Below, in pieces: positions 1-8,276 of a stretch of 41,504 bases of DNA. Where the stretch lies: assembly GCA_016219225.1 (NCBI GenBank), contig JACRBX010000160.1, positions 1-41,504 of the forward strand, written 5' to 3'. Source of the stretch: Deltaproteobacteria bacterium (GTDB lineage Bacteria > Desulfobacterota > RBG-13-43-22). A program made the translations under genes and the position numbers. The stretch's first letter is position 1. Every line of letters starts with the position of its first letter. Below the pieces are notes generated by a model, which made no database searches, was not told the origin of the DNA, and worked only from the letters and a program-made list of their open reading frames with translations.

Positions 1-6
1 AAGTCC

Positions 7-564
7 TTAAAAGGACAAAATCTCTTTTTCCTTCTCTTCGCTGATCCGGTCCACTCTTTCAATAAAATCATTGGTAATCTTCTGGATCTCTTCCTGGCCT
101 TTAAAAAATCCATCTTCGGAAATGGTCTTGTCTTTTTTAAGTTCTTTGAAGGATTCGTTGGATTCCCGGCGTATATTTCTTAAGGCTACCCTGGATTCCT
201 CGGCTATTTTTTTGATTACCTTCACCAGATCGCGGCGTCTTTCTTCGGTCAACTGGGGGATATTGATGCGAATAATTTTTCCATCGTTGATAGGGTTGAG
301 TCCCAGTTCGGATTTAAGAATAGCTTTTTCAATATCGCCGATGGCTTTGATATCCCAAGGTTGAATCGTAATCAACCGGCTTTCCGGAACGGCTATGGAG
401 GCCACCTGGTTTAAAGGGACCTGGCTCCCGTAATATTGGACCCGAAGCCCGTCCAACAGGGAAACCGACGCCCTCCCGGTGCGAATACGGCTCAAGTCTT
501 TTTTTAAGGCCTCAATGGCCTTCTCCATTTTTTCACTGGTCTCTTTGTATACCTTCTCCGCCAT
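7..564 (-). CDS. frr: Ribosome recycling factor
   Basis: This 185-residue protein has the usual length and sequence of ribosome recycling factor, which works with EF-G to split the post-termination ribosome into subunits. Recognisable family stretches are [20 protein letters not shown] near residues 30-50 and a charged helical C-terminal half with [12 protein letters not shown]. The ATG lies 3 nt after the pyrH stop. A ribosome binding site (AAAGGGG) lies across the end of pyrH, so the two are probably translationally coupled. The stop codon sits inside a small inverted repeat at positions 3-16. It is the last gene of rpsB-tsf-pyrH-frr in this window. Confidence 0.97.
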   Translation of the reverse strand: MAEKVYKETSEKMEKAIEALKKDLSRIRTGRASVSLLDGLRVQYYGSQVPLNQVASIAVPESRLITIQPWDIKAIGDIEKAILKSELGLNPINDGKIIRINIPQLTEERRRDLVKVIKKIAEESRVALRNIRRESNESFKELKKDKTISEDGFFKGQEEIQKITNDFIERVDRISEEKEKEILSF

Positions 565-567
565 GGT

Positions 568-1290
568 TTACCCCTTTATCAAGGTCCCAATCCGGGATCC
601 CAGGATGATCTTTTTTAAGTTCCCTTTTATCAGGCCATTAAAGACGACGATAGGGATATTGTTTTCCCTGGCTAAAGAAACGGCTGTAGCATCCATAACC
701 TGAAGGTGACTCTGCAAGAATTGGGAATAACTTATTTCAGAATAAATTTTGGCCTCTGGGTTCAATTTAGGATCCTGATCATAGACCCCATCCACCTGGG
801 TAGCTTTCAAGATGACTTCCGCACCCAGTTCGGAGGCCCTTAAGGCCGCCGCGGTGTCGGTGGTAAAAAAGGGATTACCGGTCCCGGCCGCCAGTAACAG
901 GACCGTCCCCTTTTCCAGCAGAACCTTAGCCGATTGGGGAATATAGGCTTCGGTCAACCCCTGAACCGGCAGGGCCGACAAGACCTGGGCCTGTATTTTT
1001 TCATTTTTCAAAGACTCTTTAATGGCCACGGCATTAAACAGGGTGGCCAACATCCCCAGATAGTCCGCCTGAATCCGGTCCATACCGCGGGCACTGGCGG
1101 CCACCCCGCGGAAGATATTTCCTCCACCGACGACGATCCCGATTTGGGCGCCCAGGGTAACGACCTCTTTAATTTCCTTGGCGGTCTTGGCCAACACCTT
1201 GACATCGATACCAAAACCTTTGTCGCCGGCCAGGGCCTCACCGCTCAGTTTCAATAGAATTTTTTTATATTTGGTTTTGCTTAAGGCCAT
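568..1290 (-). CDS. pyrH: UMP kinase
   Basis: This is the bacterial-type uridylate kinase of the amino acid kinase fold, which phosphorylates UMP to UDP in the cytoplasm. The 240-residue length is typical. Visible motifs are the N-terminal KILLKLSGEAL, the glycine-rich GIVVGGGNIFRG near residues 50-62, and AAGTGNPFFTTDTAAALRA near 133-152, which is diagnostic for bacterial PyrH. The ATG is preceded by GGGGGAAT. It lies 257 nt downstream of tsf, with a MITE-like repeat in between, and is nearly contiguous with frr. Confidence 0.97.
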   Translation of the reverse strand: MALSKTKYKKILLKLSGEALAGDKGFGIDVKVLAKTAKEIKEVVTLGAQIGIVVGGGNIFRGVAASARGMDRIQADYLGMLATLFNAVAIKESLKNEKIQAQVLSALPVQGLTEAYIPQSAKVLLEKGTVLLLAAGTGNPFFTTDTAAALRASELGAEVILKATQVDGVYDQDPKLNPEAKIYSEISYSQFLQSHLQVMDATAVSLARENNIPIVVFNGLIKGNLKKIILGSRIGTLIKG

Positions 1291-1377
1291 ATTCGGTATT
1301 CCCCCAAAAAACCTTTTTGACAGGATTTACCGGATTACCGGTTTAATTTGCCTTTCCGGAAGAAAAGTCAATTGGTG

Positions 1378-1521
1378 AGCTCGTAAAATTCCGTCATTCC
1401 GATTCCGTACCCGTAGGGTACTACACCCCCGAGGGCGCAGGCGGGAATCCAGACCATTAGTAACTATCTAGACCCGTTTCCACGGGAATGACGAAAATGA
1501 GCGCTTACGAACTTTTTACAA
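1378..1521. repeat. MITE-like inverted-repeat element, family I copy 1
   Basis: This element lies between tsf and pyrH. Its core runs from CGTCATTCC (1392) to GGAATGACG (1493) and includes an inner GGGAATCCAG arm. The outer ends TCGTAAAA and TTTTTACAA are imperfect inverted repeats of each other. The copy at 19447-19568 has the same order of core, GCGCTT spacer and outer ends. It has no coding capacity. It could act as a mobile miniature element or as a transcript hairpin inside the operon. Confidence 0.7.
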
Positions 1522-1547
1522 GTCCGTCAATCCTGTCAGGTGTACCT

Positions 1548-2144
1548 TTACTCTTCCCCTAACTGATATCGGGCAAAACGCCGTATGGTGATACTTTCCC
1601 CGATTTGAGAGACCTTTTCATTCAACAGGTCGGTGATGGAAACGTCCGGATTTTTAACATAAGGCTGCTCCATCAAGCAGGCCTCTTTAAAATATTTTTC
1701 CACTTTACCTTCCACGATCTTCTCAATGACCTTTTCCGGCTTTCCGGTCTCCTTGGCCTGGGCCCGGTAGATCTCCTTCTCCTTTTCCAGGAGTTCGGCC
1801 GGCATATCTTCCCGGCGAACACAAACCGGATTAGCAGCGGCTATATGCATGGCCAGGTTATGGACCAGTTCTCCAAACTGATCGGTTCGACCGACAAAAT
1901 CGGTTTCACAATTGACCTCCACCATGACCCCGATCTTCCCTCCACCATGGATATAGGAACCAACCTGTCCTTGAGAAGTAGTCCGGCCGGCCCTTTTTTG
2001 AGCAGTGGCCAGGCCTTTTTTACGCAAATATTCAACTGCTTTTTCCATATCGCCCTCGGCCGCTTTTAAGGCCTCTTTGCAATCCATCATTCCGGCCATA
2101 GTCTTTTCACGAAGGGCCTTGACTAATTCTGATGTTATATTCAA
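1548..2144 (-). CDS. tsf: Elongation factor Ts (short form)
   Basis: EF-Ts is the guanine-nucleotide exchange factor for EF-Tu. The N-terminal UBA-like domain is clear ([20 protein letters not shown]), followed by the DFVGRTDQF segment of the core near residues 80-90. At 198 residues it is the short form known from Thermus, not the roughly 280-residue E. coli form. The start is TTG at 2142-2144; it overlaps the rpsB stop as TTGA. A strong AGGGAGGAG binding site 7 nt upstream supports this start, and no in-frame ATG fits better. Confidence 0.96.
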   Translation of the reverse strand: MNITSELVKALREKTMAGMMDCKEALKAAEGDMEKAVEYLRKKGLATAQKRAGRTTSQGQVGSYIHGGGKIGVMVEVNCETDFVGRTDQFGELVHNLAMHIAAANPVCVRREDMPAELLEKEKEIYRAQAKETGKPEKVIEKIVEGKVEKYFKEACLMEQPYVKNPDVSITDLLNEKVSQIGESITIRRFARYQLGEE

Positions 2145-2998
2145 CTTTCCGCTCCTCCCTGGGCTGGTATTTCTTCCAATTTTCGGATGATTATCACTTC
2201 CGGACCGGCCGGACCTTGAGGACTTTCGCCCTTTTTCATTCCCGGCGCCCCGGTTTCAGCGGGGGACTCCTCAACAAAGACCTCTTTGTCTATCTCGGCC
2301 TGTTGCGCCTCTTCCCTTTTGGTCTTACCTTCCAAACAGGCATCGGCTATTTTTGAAGTGATCAATCGAATAGCCCGAATGGCGTCATCATTACCAGGGA
2401 TGATATAATCGATTTCATCGGGATCACAATTGGTATCGACAACCGAAACCAGCGGGATCCCCAATTTCTTGGCCTCCAGGATGGCGATCCTTTCCTTTCG
2501 GGGATCTATAACAAAAATGGCTTTGGGGAGGCTCTCCAGTTCTTTGATTCCGCCCAGGTTACGGAGCAGCTTAACATACTCCCGATCCATATTGATGATT
2601 TCTTTCTTGGGAAATCGCTGAATCGTTCCATCGGCCTTGATCCTTTCGAGGTATTTCAGGCGTTCTATTCCCAGGCGAATGGTTACAAAATTGGTCAATG
2701 TCCCCCCCAACCAGCGGTGGTTGACAAAAAACATTCCGCAACGCTCGGTTTCTTCTTTTATGGATTCCTGGGCTTGTTTCTTGGTCCCCACAAAGAGAAC
2801 CGACCCTCCCTGGGCTACGGTATCCACCACAAAATCATAAGCGGTTTTAAAAAGATTAACGGTTTTCTGCAGATCAATAATGTAAATCCCATTTCTGGCC
2901 CCATAAATATAAGGCTTCATTTTGGGATTCCATCGTTTGGTCTGGTGACCGAAATGGACCCCGGCCTCCAACAACTGTTTCATGGAAACATACGACAT
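2141..2998 (-). CDS. rpsB: 30S ribosomal protein S2 with C-terminal extension
   Basis: This is small-subunit ribosomal protein S2. Its start [20 protein letters not shown] and the stretches [14 protein letters not shown] and [17 protein letters not shown] are classic S2. The conserved part ends near residue 230. About 55 more residues, rich in Glu, Pro and Gly, follow and make the protein 285 residues against about 240 in E. coli. The ATG has GGGAGG upstream. It is the first gene of the rpsB-tsf-pyrH-frr group and overlaps tsf by 4 nt. Confidence 0.97.
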   Translation of the reverse strand: MSYVSMKQLLEAGVHFGHQTKRWNPKMKPYIYGARNGIYIIDLQKTVNLFKTAYDFVVDTVAQGGSVLFVGTKKQAQESIKEETERCGMFFVNHRWLGGTLTNFVTIRLGIERLKYLERIKADGTIQRFPKKEIINMDREYVKLLRNLGGIKELESLPKAIFVIDPRKERIAILEAKKLGIPLVSVVDTNCDPDEIDYIIPGNDDAIRAIRLITSKIADACLEGKTKREEAQQAEIDKEVFVEESPAETGAPGMKKGESPQGPAGPEVIIIRKLEEIPAQGGAES

Positions 2999-3106
2999 AA
3001 TTATCCTCCCTTTGGGTTTTTCCGCCGCTTTTTCAATGAGTTGTCAGCATTTATTTAAGATGCACCCAAGAGACCGAAAAAGCGTGAGAATTTAGTAAAT
3101 TTGATA

Positions 3107-3135
3107 ATCATACTAAAAAATAACTTTTCAAGCAA
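3107..3135 (-). promoter_or_regulatory. Candidate sigma-70 promoter for rpsB
   Basis: Read on the minus strand, TTGCTT is followed after 17 nt by TATGAT, about 110 nt upstream of the rpsB ATG. The match is 4/6 at -35 and 5/6 at -10 with ideal spacing. It is the best candidate seen in the rpsB leader. It is a by-eye call without a transcription start site. Confidence 0.5.
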
Positions 3136-3186
3136 GGAAAAACTATTCAAACTTCAATCATGGCGGGATTAATGGGTTAAGCCTAG

Positions 3187-3244
3187 ACTGGATTCCCGTC
3201 CCCGATTAAGGCATTCGAGGACAGGCTCTTCGCGGGAATGACGT
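3187..3244. repeat. Half-copy of the GGATTCCC/GGGAATGAC repeat
   Basis: The segment runs from CTGGATTCCCG to CGCGGGAATGACG and contains CCCCGATTAAGGCATTCGAGGACA. The longer element at 10098-10287 contains almost the same internal sequence. The left arm of the element is degenerate or missing here. It lies between ogt and rpsB. Confidence 0.6.
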
Positions 3245-3295
3245 CTTTGGATAAGGTTGTCCTATTTGATATAGCTTTAAATCAAGTATCCAGTA

Positions 3296-3826
3296 TCAAG
3301 TATCCAGCATCCCGACAGCTTCCCTTTCTAACGCCAGTAGTTTCTCCTTAAGCGGCAGTCCGCTGCCATAGCCCACCAGGTCCCCCCGGGAACCGATCAC
3401 CCGATGACAAGGGACCACGATAGGAATCGGGTTATTATGATTGGCCTGGCCGACGGCCCGGCCGGCCTTGGGACGACCGATGGCCCGGGCTATTTCCCCA
3501 TAACTGCGGGTTTCCCCATAAGGGATGGCTGTTAAGGCCTCCCAGACTTGCCGTTGAAAGGGAGTTCCTTCCAGGTCCAGGGGAATTTCGAAAACCATCT
3601 TCCTGCCGACCAGATATTGATCCAACTGATGATAGAGATCCTGAAAGGGGTCTGGGAGCTGGGTAAAAAAATGGGGCTGAAAATGGGACAGGATCTTTTG
3701 AAAAAAGGATTCAACCGGGTGGCCCGGCAAGGAAAGGGCGCATAGACCTTTCTCCGTAGCAGCTACATAGACGCGCCCCAGGAGGGGAAACGCCTTGCTG
3801 TCATAAAATACCGTCGTCCTGCCCAT
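3296..3826 (-). CDS. ogt: Methylated-DNA--[protein]-cysteine S-methyltransferase
   Basis: This protein repairs O6-alkylguanine by transferring the alkyl group irreversibly to its own cysteine. The active-site motif VVPCHRVIGSRGDLVGYGSG is intact, with the acceptor Cys at residue 140. The DNA-binding helix-turn-helix region is seen in SYGEIARAIGRPKAGRAVG near 108-126. An N-terminal ribonuclease-H-like domain precedes it. The 176-residue length is normal for Ogt-type proteins without an Ada domain. The ATG has AGGGAGG upstream. It is probably transcribed alone, or after the radical SAM gene 174 nt away. Confidence 0.93.
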   Translation of the reverse strand: MGRTTVFYDSKAFPLLGRVYVAATEKGLCALSLPGHPVESFFQKILSHFQPHFFTQLPDPFQDLYHQLDQYLVGRKMVFEIPLDLEGTPFQRQVWEALTAIPYGETRSYGEIARAIGRPKAGRAVGQANHNNPIPIVVPCHRVIGSRGDLVGYGSGLPLKEKLLALEREAVGMLDT

Positions 3827-3917
3827 CTGATAACCTCCCTAATAAATTTGACCGCTTTGCTTAAGGAGCGTCCCCCGCCATGGCGGAGGCCTTGAGTGAA
3901 GAGGCAGTTGCCTTCAG

Positions 3918-4030
3918 CCTCAAACGCAGTGCTCCTCTAACGAAGTGATCCTCAAGCGAAGCGCTCCTTTAGCGATAGCGCTCCTCAAACGCAGTGGTCC
4001 TCAAGCGCAGCGGTCCTCAAGCGAAGCGCC
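3918..4030. repeat. 16-bp tandem repeat, seven units
   Basis: Seven units resembling CCTCAAGCGAAGCGCT follow one another: 3918, 3934, 3950, 3966 (17 nt), 3983, 3999 and 4015. Units differ at a few positions, for example AAACGCAGTG versus AAGCGAAGCG. The last two lie inside the 3' end of the radical SAM gene and encode its last residues. The rest fills most of the gap before ogt. There are no unique spacers, so this is not a CRISPR array. Confidence 0.85.
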
Positions 4031-4945
4031 CTTCAGCCATTCAGCCCCCTGGAAGCTGCCGGTTCTCTGAAACCAATCCTGGATCATCTTTAAAGTCTTT
4101 TGTTTTTCCAAGGCCCAAAGCGGGGCGGCCAACTGCTTGGGATGGGGGTCGCCCGTTAAACGCTGGATAATCCAATGGGGTGGGCAGTGTTCTAAAAACC
4201 GGCAGGCCCAATCTACATATTGATCCTGCTGAAGAGGATGATATCTCCCTTGTCGCCACCATTTTTCTAATAAGGTCCCCTGATTGATAAACAGTGAATG
4301 GATTTTCAATCCCTGTATATCCAGTTCGGCCAACCGGTCGGCCGTATAAAGGCATTCTTTCAATCCTTCTCCCGGCAGACCCAGGATGACGTGAGCGCAA
4401 ATGTTGATATTCCGTTTCCGGGTTTCTTCCACGGCCAGAATGAAATCCTCAATCGTGTGACCCCGGTTGATCAATTGTAAAGTTTGGGGATGAAAAGATT
4501 GAAGGCCGTATTCGATCCAAACCAGATGGGAGGACTGAAAACCCGCTAAAAGATCGAGGATCTCAGGGCTGATGCAGTCCGGCCGGGTCCCCACCGACAA
4601 GCCGACCACGTCTTCCACGGATAAAGCCTCCCGATATAATGATTCTAAGATTTTCAACGGGCCGTAGGTGTTGGTGAAAGACTGAAAATAGGCGATAAAT
4701 TTTTTGGCCCCATAACGGCTGCTTAAAAAACTTTTCCCCTGCCTGAGCTGCTGCTCAATTGAAGGCGTCTCTGAATAGACCCCTGTCCCGGAACCCTGGG
4801 CATTACAATACAGACATCCGCCGGTCCCTTTGGACCCGTCGCGGTTCGGGCAGGTCAAACCGGCGTCTAAGGAAATCTTCTGAACCCGACAGCCGAAGGT
4901 CTGGGTCAGATAGGCGGCATAACGGTTATAGGGTTGATTATTCAT
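4001..4945 (-). CDS. TIGR01212-type (YhcC-like) radical SAM protein
   Basis: The cysteine cluster CPNRDGSKGTGGCLYC, near residues 31-46 from the chosen start, is the hallmark of the YhcC/TIGR01212 branch of radical SAM enzymes. Their exact reaction is not settled. Further family features are FIAYFQSFTNTYGP and GLSVGTRPDC. The start is placed at the ATG at 4943-4945 (MNNQPYNRYAAYL), giving 314 residues, the usual length. A longer reading begins at 5035, but its first 30 residues come from a TTTGGAG tandem repeat. No strong ribosome binding site precedes either start. The last residues are encoded by a 16-bp tandem repeat. Confidence 0.88.
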   Translation of the reverse strand: MNNQPYNRYAAYLTQTFGCRVQKISLDAGLTCPNRDGSKGTGGCLYCNAQGSGTGVYSETPSIEQQLRQGKSFLSSRYGAKKFIAYFQSFTNTYGPLKILESLYREALSVEDVVGLSVGTRPDCISPEILDLLAGFQSSHLVWIEYGLQSFHPQTLQLINRGHTIEDFILAVEETRKRNINICAHVILGLPGEGLKECLYTADRLAELDIQGLKIHSLFINQGTLLEKWWRQGRYHPLQQDQYVDWACRFLEHCPPHWIIQRLTGDPHPKQLAAPLWALEKQKTLKMIQDWFQRTGSFQGAEWLKGASLEDRCA

Positions 4946-5000
4946 TTGAGAAATAGTAGCATAAGATTGGGGTTTGTGGTACACTTTAGCATGAAAAAAA

Positions 5001-5022
5001 TTTGGAGTTTGGAGTTTGGAGA
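5001..5022. repeat. TTTGGAG heptamer tandem repeat
   Basis: Three consecutive copies of TTTGGAG lie just upstream of the radical SAM gene. They belong to a class of short degenerate direct repeats scattered through the non-coding parts of this window. Confidence 0.7.
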
Positions 5023-5028
5023 AAACCA

Positions 5029-5075
5029 TTTTCATGCGTTGTGGTGTCCCGCCCCAAGCGGGACTTGAGGGTTTA
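5029..5075 (-). repeat. Family III hairpin repeat, copy 1 (reverse, diverged)
   Basis: ATTTTCATGCGTTGTGGTG, followed by a CCCGC/GCGGG stem and GGGTTTA, matches the reverse complement of the hairpins at 10881-10916 and 25066-25102. The stem sequence differs but the pairing is kept. It lies in the divergent region between the radical SAM gene and the M24 peptidase. Confidence 0.5.
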
Positions 5076-5135
5076 ATTCAAAAATAGCTCAAAGCTCAAG
5101 ACTGAAAGGGCAATAACGTGGGAGTAATAAGTTGA

Positions 5136-5168
5136 CCTATAGCCCATTGCCCATAGCCTATAGCCTGT
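5136..5168. repeat. CCATAGCC-type degenerate tandem repeat
   Basis: Repeated variants of CCTATAGCC and CCATTGCC lie 50 nt upstream of the M24 peptidase. The same wording returns at 12250-12280, 25112-25188 and 34490-34515. Confidence 0.65.
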
Positions 5169-5221
5169 CCATTAAAAAAAAAGATGGTCGTGAAAAACTC
5201 AGATCAAAGAAGGGAAACCCG

Positions 5222-6433
5222 ATGAACCCGAATGATGCCCCTTCTCTTTTATTTGTACCTTCCACGGAAATAGAGACCCGGATTCGCTGTATCCAGGACC
5301 AGATGGTCCAGGAAGGGCTGGATGGGATCTTGATTTGTCAAAACGTGGACCTTTTTTACTACTCCGGCACCATGCAACCGGGTTTTCTCTACATTCCCAA
5401 CGAGGAAGAACCGGTCTTCCTGGTCAAAAAGAACCTGGAACGGGCCATGGAAGAATCTGCTCTGAATAACATCGTCGCCCTATCCTCTCCCAAGGAAATC
5501 CCTTCTTCTTTGGCCGAAAGGGGCCTTCCGCTTCCTCAGGTACTGGGCCTGGAAATGGATGTCCTGCCGGCCAATGGATATTTTCAATTTAAGAATATTT
5601 TTAAAAAATCCCGTATCCTGGATGCCTCTATCCTGATTCGCAAATGCCGGATGATTAAATCCCCCTGGGAAATAGACAATATGCATCAGGCAGCCCAAAT
5701 GATGGACAGGATGATCCGGGAAGTCCCCGGGATCTTAAGGCCGGGGATGTTGGAAATAGAGCTGGCCGGGTTGCTGGAGGCCTTCCTGCGTAAAGAAGGT
5801 CACCAGGGCTTTATAAGAAGCCGGGGATTTAACCAGGAGATCTTTTATGGTCACCTCCTTTCAGGTCCGGAAGGGGCCAAACCTTCTTATATCGATTCTC
5901 CTTCCGGGGGATTGGGCCTTGGTCCGGCCTTTGCTCAAGGGGCGGGGTTGAAGCCCATCCGGGAACGGCAACCCATCAGTATTGATTATGTGGGTTGTTA
6001 TAACGGCTATCTGGTTGACCAAACCCGTATGCTTTCCATAGGCAAACCGCCGGCGCCGGTCGAAGAGGCCTTTCAGGCCGTTATCCGGATTCAGGAATCC
6101 ATAAAATTAATGGCCCAGCCAGGGATGCCTTGCGATCAGGTCTATTATCGGGCTTTTGATGAAGCCAACCGTTTGGGATATAAGTCCGAATTCATGGGTG
6201 CGGGTCTTGACCAGTTGTCTTATATCGGACACGGCCTGGGGCTTGAATTGGATGAGCTCCCGATAGTTGGGAAAAAATTCGATTGGTTATTGGAAGCCGG
6301 AATGGTTATTGCCCTGGAACCCAAGATACTCCTGCCCGGATATGGGTTGGTGGGGATCGAAAACACCTTTTACATGACCGAGACAGGCCTCAAGCCCATC
6401 ACTACCGCCCCGGACGAATTCCAGATACTATAA
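5222..6433 (+). CDS. M24-family metallopeptidase (Xaa-Pro dipeptidase-like)
   Basis: This is a two-domain creatinase/aminopeptidase-P-type protein of 403 residues. An N-terminal creatinase domain (DGILICQNVDLFYYSGT) precedes a pita-bread catalytic domain. The five metal ligands expected for M24 can be placed: two Asp in SIDYVGCYNGYLVDQTRM, His in YIGHGLGLELDELP, Glu in ALEPKI and Glu in GIENTF. It probably removes an N-terminal residue before proline, although M24 members vary. The start is the ATG at 5222, after AAGAAGGGAAA. A longer reading from 5132 is translated repeat. It opens a three-gene plus-strand group. Confidence 0.88.
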   Translation: MNPNDAPSLLFVPSTEIETRIRCIQDQMVQEGLDGILICQNVDLFYYSGTMQPGFLYIPNEEEPVFLVKKNLERAMEESALNNIVALSSPKEIPSSLAERGLPLPQVLGLEMDVLPANGYFQFKNIFKKSRILDASILIRKCRMIKSPWEIDNMHQAAQMMDRMIREVPGILRPGMLEIELAGLLEAFLRKEGHQGFIRSRGFNQEIFYGHLLSGPEGAKPSYIDSPSGGLGLGPAFAQGAGLKPIRERQPISIDYVGCYNGYLVDQTRMLSIGKPPAPVEEAFQAVIRIQESIKLMAQPGMPCDQVYYRAFDEANRLGYKSEFMGAGLDQLSYIGHGLGLELDELPIVGKKFDWLLEAGMVIALEPKILLPGYGLVGIENTFYMTETGLKPITTAPDEFQIL

Positions 6434-6440
6434 GGTCCAC

Positions 6441-6515
6441 GGTGCAAGGTGCAAGGCTCAAGGCTCAAGGTAAAATCCTTAAACCCCTTTGCCCTATGCC
6501 CTGCGCCCTGCGCCT
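6441..6515. repeat. Degenerate short repeats between M24 peptidase and flavoprotein
   Basis: GGTGCAAGGTGCAAGGCTCAAGGCTCAAGG is followed by CCCTATGCCCTGCGCCCTGCG. Both are runs of 7-8-nt units. They separate two genes of the same strand and may form partly paired RNA. Confidence 0.6.
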
Positions 6516-6542
6516 TAATTCATTATCGTCGGAGGTTCAATC

Positions 6543-8276
6543 ATGGCTAAACAAATTGTTATTATCGGTGCCGTGGCTTTGGGGCCAAAGGTAGCCTGCC
6601 GGGCCCATCGGATGGATCCCACAGCCCGGGTGATACTCATAGAACAAAACCAGTATCTTTCTTACGGGGGCTGCGGCATCCCCTTTTTTATTTCAGGAGA
6701 CATCAGCGACATCCAGGCCCTCATGTCCACCTCTTTTCACATGGTTCGTGATGAACAATTCTTCAGGGACGCCAAAGGGGTCGAGGTCCGCAGCCAAACC
6801 CGGGCCTTATCGATCAACCCTTTGCAGCAATCGGTCCGGATTCAAAATCGCCTGACTGGTATTGAAGAAGATATCCCCTACGATAACCTGGTCCTGGCTA
6901 CAGGGGCCATTCCGAACAGGCCGGACATACCGGGAATAACCCTGCAAGGGGTTACAACCATCTCTAATCCCGCTGAAGCTTTAGTGGTTAAGGAATCCCT
7001 CAGTCGGGGGAAGGTCGGCCATTGCGTTATTATCGGGGCCGGCCCCATTGGACTGGAGATGGCCCAGGCCGTATCCGACCTCTGGGGAGTGGAAACTACT
7101 GTCCTGGAGATAAAGGATCAAATTCTTCCCGGTCTCCTGGACCTTGATTTGGCCCGGATGGTCTCGAAGGACCTTGAGGATCATGGGGTTAACCTTCTGC
7201 TGGGAGAAAAGGTGGTTCGCCTGGAGGGAGATGATCAAGGGGAGGTTAAAAAGGTGATTACCCAAAACCGGGAACTTCCGGCCGACCTGGTAATCCTGGC
7301 CGTGGGGGTCCGGCCCAATACGGCCCTGGCTCATCAGGCCGGCCTGCTCATTGGCCCTTCGGGGGGAATCGCCGTTAATGAATTCCTCCAGACTTCGGAT
7401 CATCAGATTTATGCCGGCGGGGATTGTATCGAGGTCCCCCACCTGATAACCCGGCAGCCCTGCTTCTATCCCTCCGGCTCCCTGGCCAATCGGCAGGGGC
7501 GGGTCATCGGGACCAATATAGCCGGTGGGCGGGAAACCTTCCCCGGGGTTATCGGGAGTTTTGCCGTCAAAGTATTCGACTTCTCGGCCGGCAGGTGCGG
7601 TCTGACGACTGCAGCCGCCAGGCAGGCGGGATTTGATGCCGAAGAGGCCCTGGTCATCCAGGCCGACCGGGCCCATTTTTATCCGGGCCAGGAATTGATG
7701 GCCCTGAAGCTGGTTGCCGATCGGAAAAGCCGGAGGGTCCTGGGTTTGTCCGGGGTGGGGCGGAACGGGGACGCCCTGATGGCCCGTCTCAATGCCGTAG
7801 CCGGGGCCTTGCCTTATCAAATGACCATCGAAGACCTGGCCAACCTGGAGATACCCTATTCCCCGCCTTTTGCCGCTGCTATGGATATCCTGAATGCCGT
7901 AGCCAATACCCTTAAGAACACCCTGGAAGGGAAAAACCGCCCTTTACCGGTGGAAAATTTTCCGGATCTCCTGGCAGGACGACAAGAAAAGGATGTCCTG
8001 TTTCTGGATGTGCGGGGACCGCGAAATGCCCGGCCATATATTGAAAAGCTTGGCCCCCATTGGATTAATATCCCGCAGGAAACCCTCTCCCGGCGCCTTC
8101 ATGAAATACCCAAGGCCGAAAATCTGGTGCTGATTTGCAACTCGGGGGTGCGCTCCTATGAAGCCCAGATCCTCCTGGACCAGGAAGGGATCAAAAACAC
8201 CCGGAATCTGGCCGGAGGTCTGGCGGCCATCAAATGGGCCGGACTCAATCCCCTTGAAGAAGAGGAAGAAAAATAA
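6543..8276 (+). CDS. CoA-disulfide reductase-like flavoprotein with C-terminal rhodanese domain
   Basis: This 577-residue protein is a pyridine nucleotide-disulfide oxidoreductase. It has an FAD site (VIIGAVALG, residues 6-14), a single redox cysteine in SYGGCGIPF (Cys44), an NAD(P) site (VIIGAGPIGLEM), a dimerisation domain, and a rhodanese domain at about 465-577 with the active-site loop CNSGVRS (Cys532). This architecture is known from CoA-disulfide, polysulfide and persulfide reductases, which reduce CoA persulfide or polysulfide with NAD(P)H. Sulfur metabolism is therefore the likely role, but the substrate cannot be read from sequence. A GGAGG site lies 7 nt before the ATG. The stop overlaps the next start as TAATG. 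Confidence 0.88.
   Translation: MAKQIVIIGAVALGPKVACRAHRMDPTARVILIEQNQYLSYGGCGIPFFISGDISDIQALMSTSFHMVRDEQFFRDAKGVEVRSQTRALSINPLQQSVRIQNRLTGIEEDIPYDNLVLATGAIPNRPDIPGITLQGVTTISNPAEALVVKESLSRGKVGHCVIIGAGPIGLEMAQAVSDLWGVETTVLEIKDQILPGLLDLDLARMVSKDLEDHGVNLLLGEKVVRLEGDDQGEVKKVITQNRELPADLVILAVGVRPNTALAHQAGLLIGPSGGIAVNEFLQTSDHQIYAGGDCIEVPHLITRQPCFYPSGSLANRQGRVIGTNIAGGRETFPGVIGSFAVKVFDFSAGRCGLTTAAARQAGFDAEEALVIQADRAHFYPGQELMALKLVADRKSRRVLGLSGVGRNGDALMARLNAVAGALPYQMTIEDLANLEIPYSPPFAAAMDILNAVANTLKNTLEGKNRPLPVENFPDLLAGRQEKDVLFLDVRGPRNARPYIEKLGPHWINIPQETLSRRLHEIPKAENLVLICNSGVRSYEAQILLDQEGIKNTRNLAGGLAAIKWAGLNPLEEEEEK

Noticed and set aside
3918-4030. CRISPR array
   Set aside because: The 16-bp units are contiguous with no spacers, and no cas genes are present.
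4946-5035. Upstream extension of the radical SAM protein
   Set aside because: The added residues are a translation of TTTGGAG tandem repeats, and homology begins after the internal ATG.
5132-5221. Upstream extension of the M24 peptidase
   Set aside because: The added residues come from CCATAGCC repeats; a better ribosome binding site precedes ATG 5222.
6981-7820. 279-codon minus-strand ORF opposite the flavoprotein
   Set aside because: It is a shadow of a well-supported gene, with no family features.
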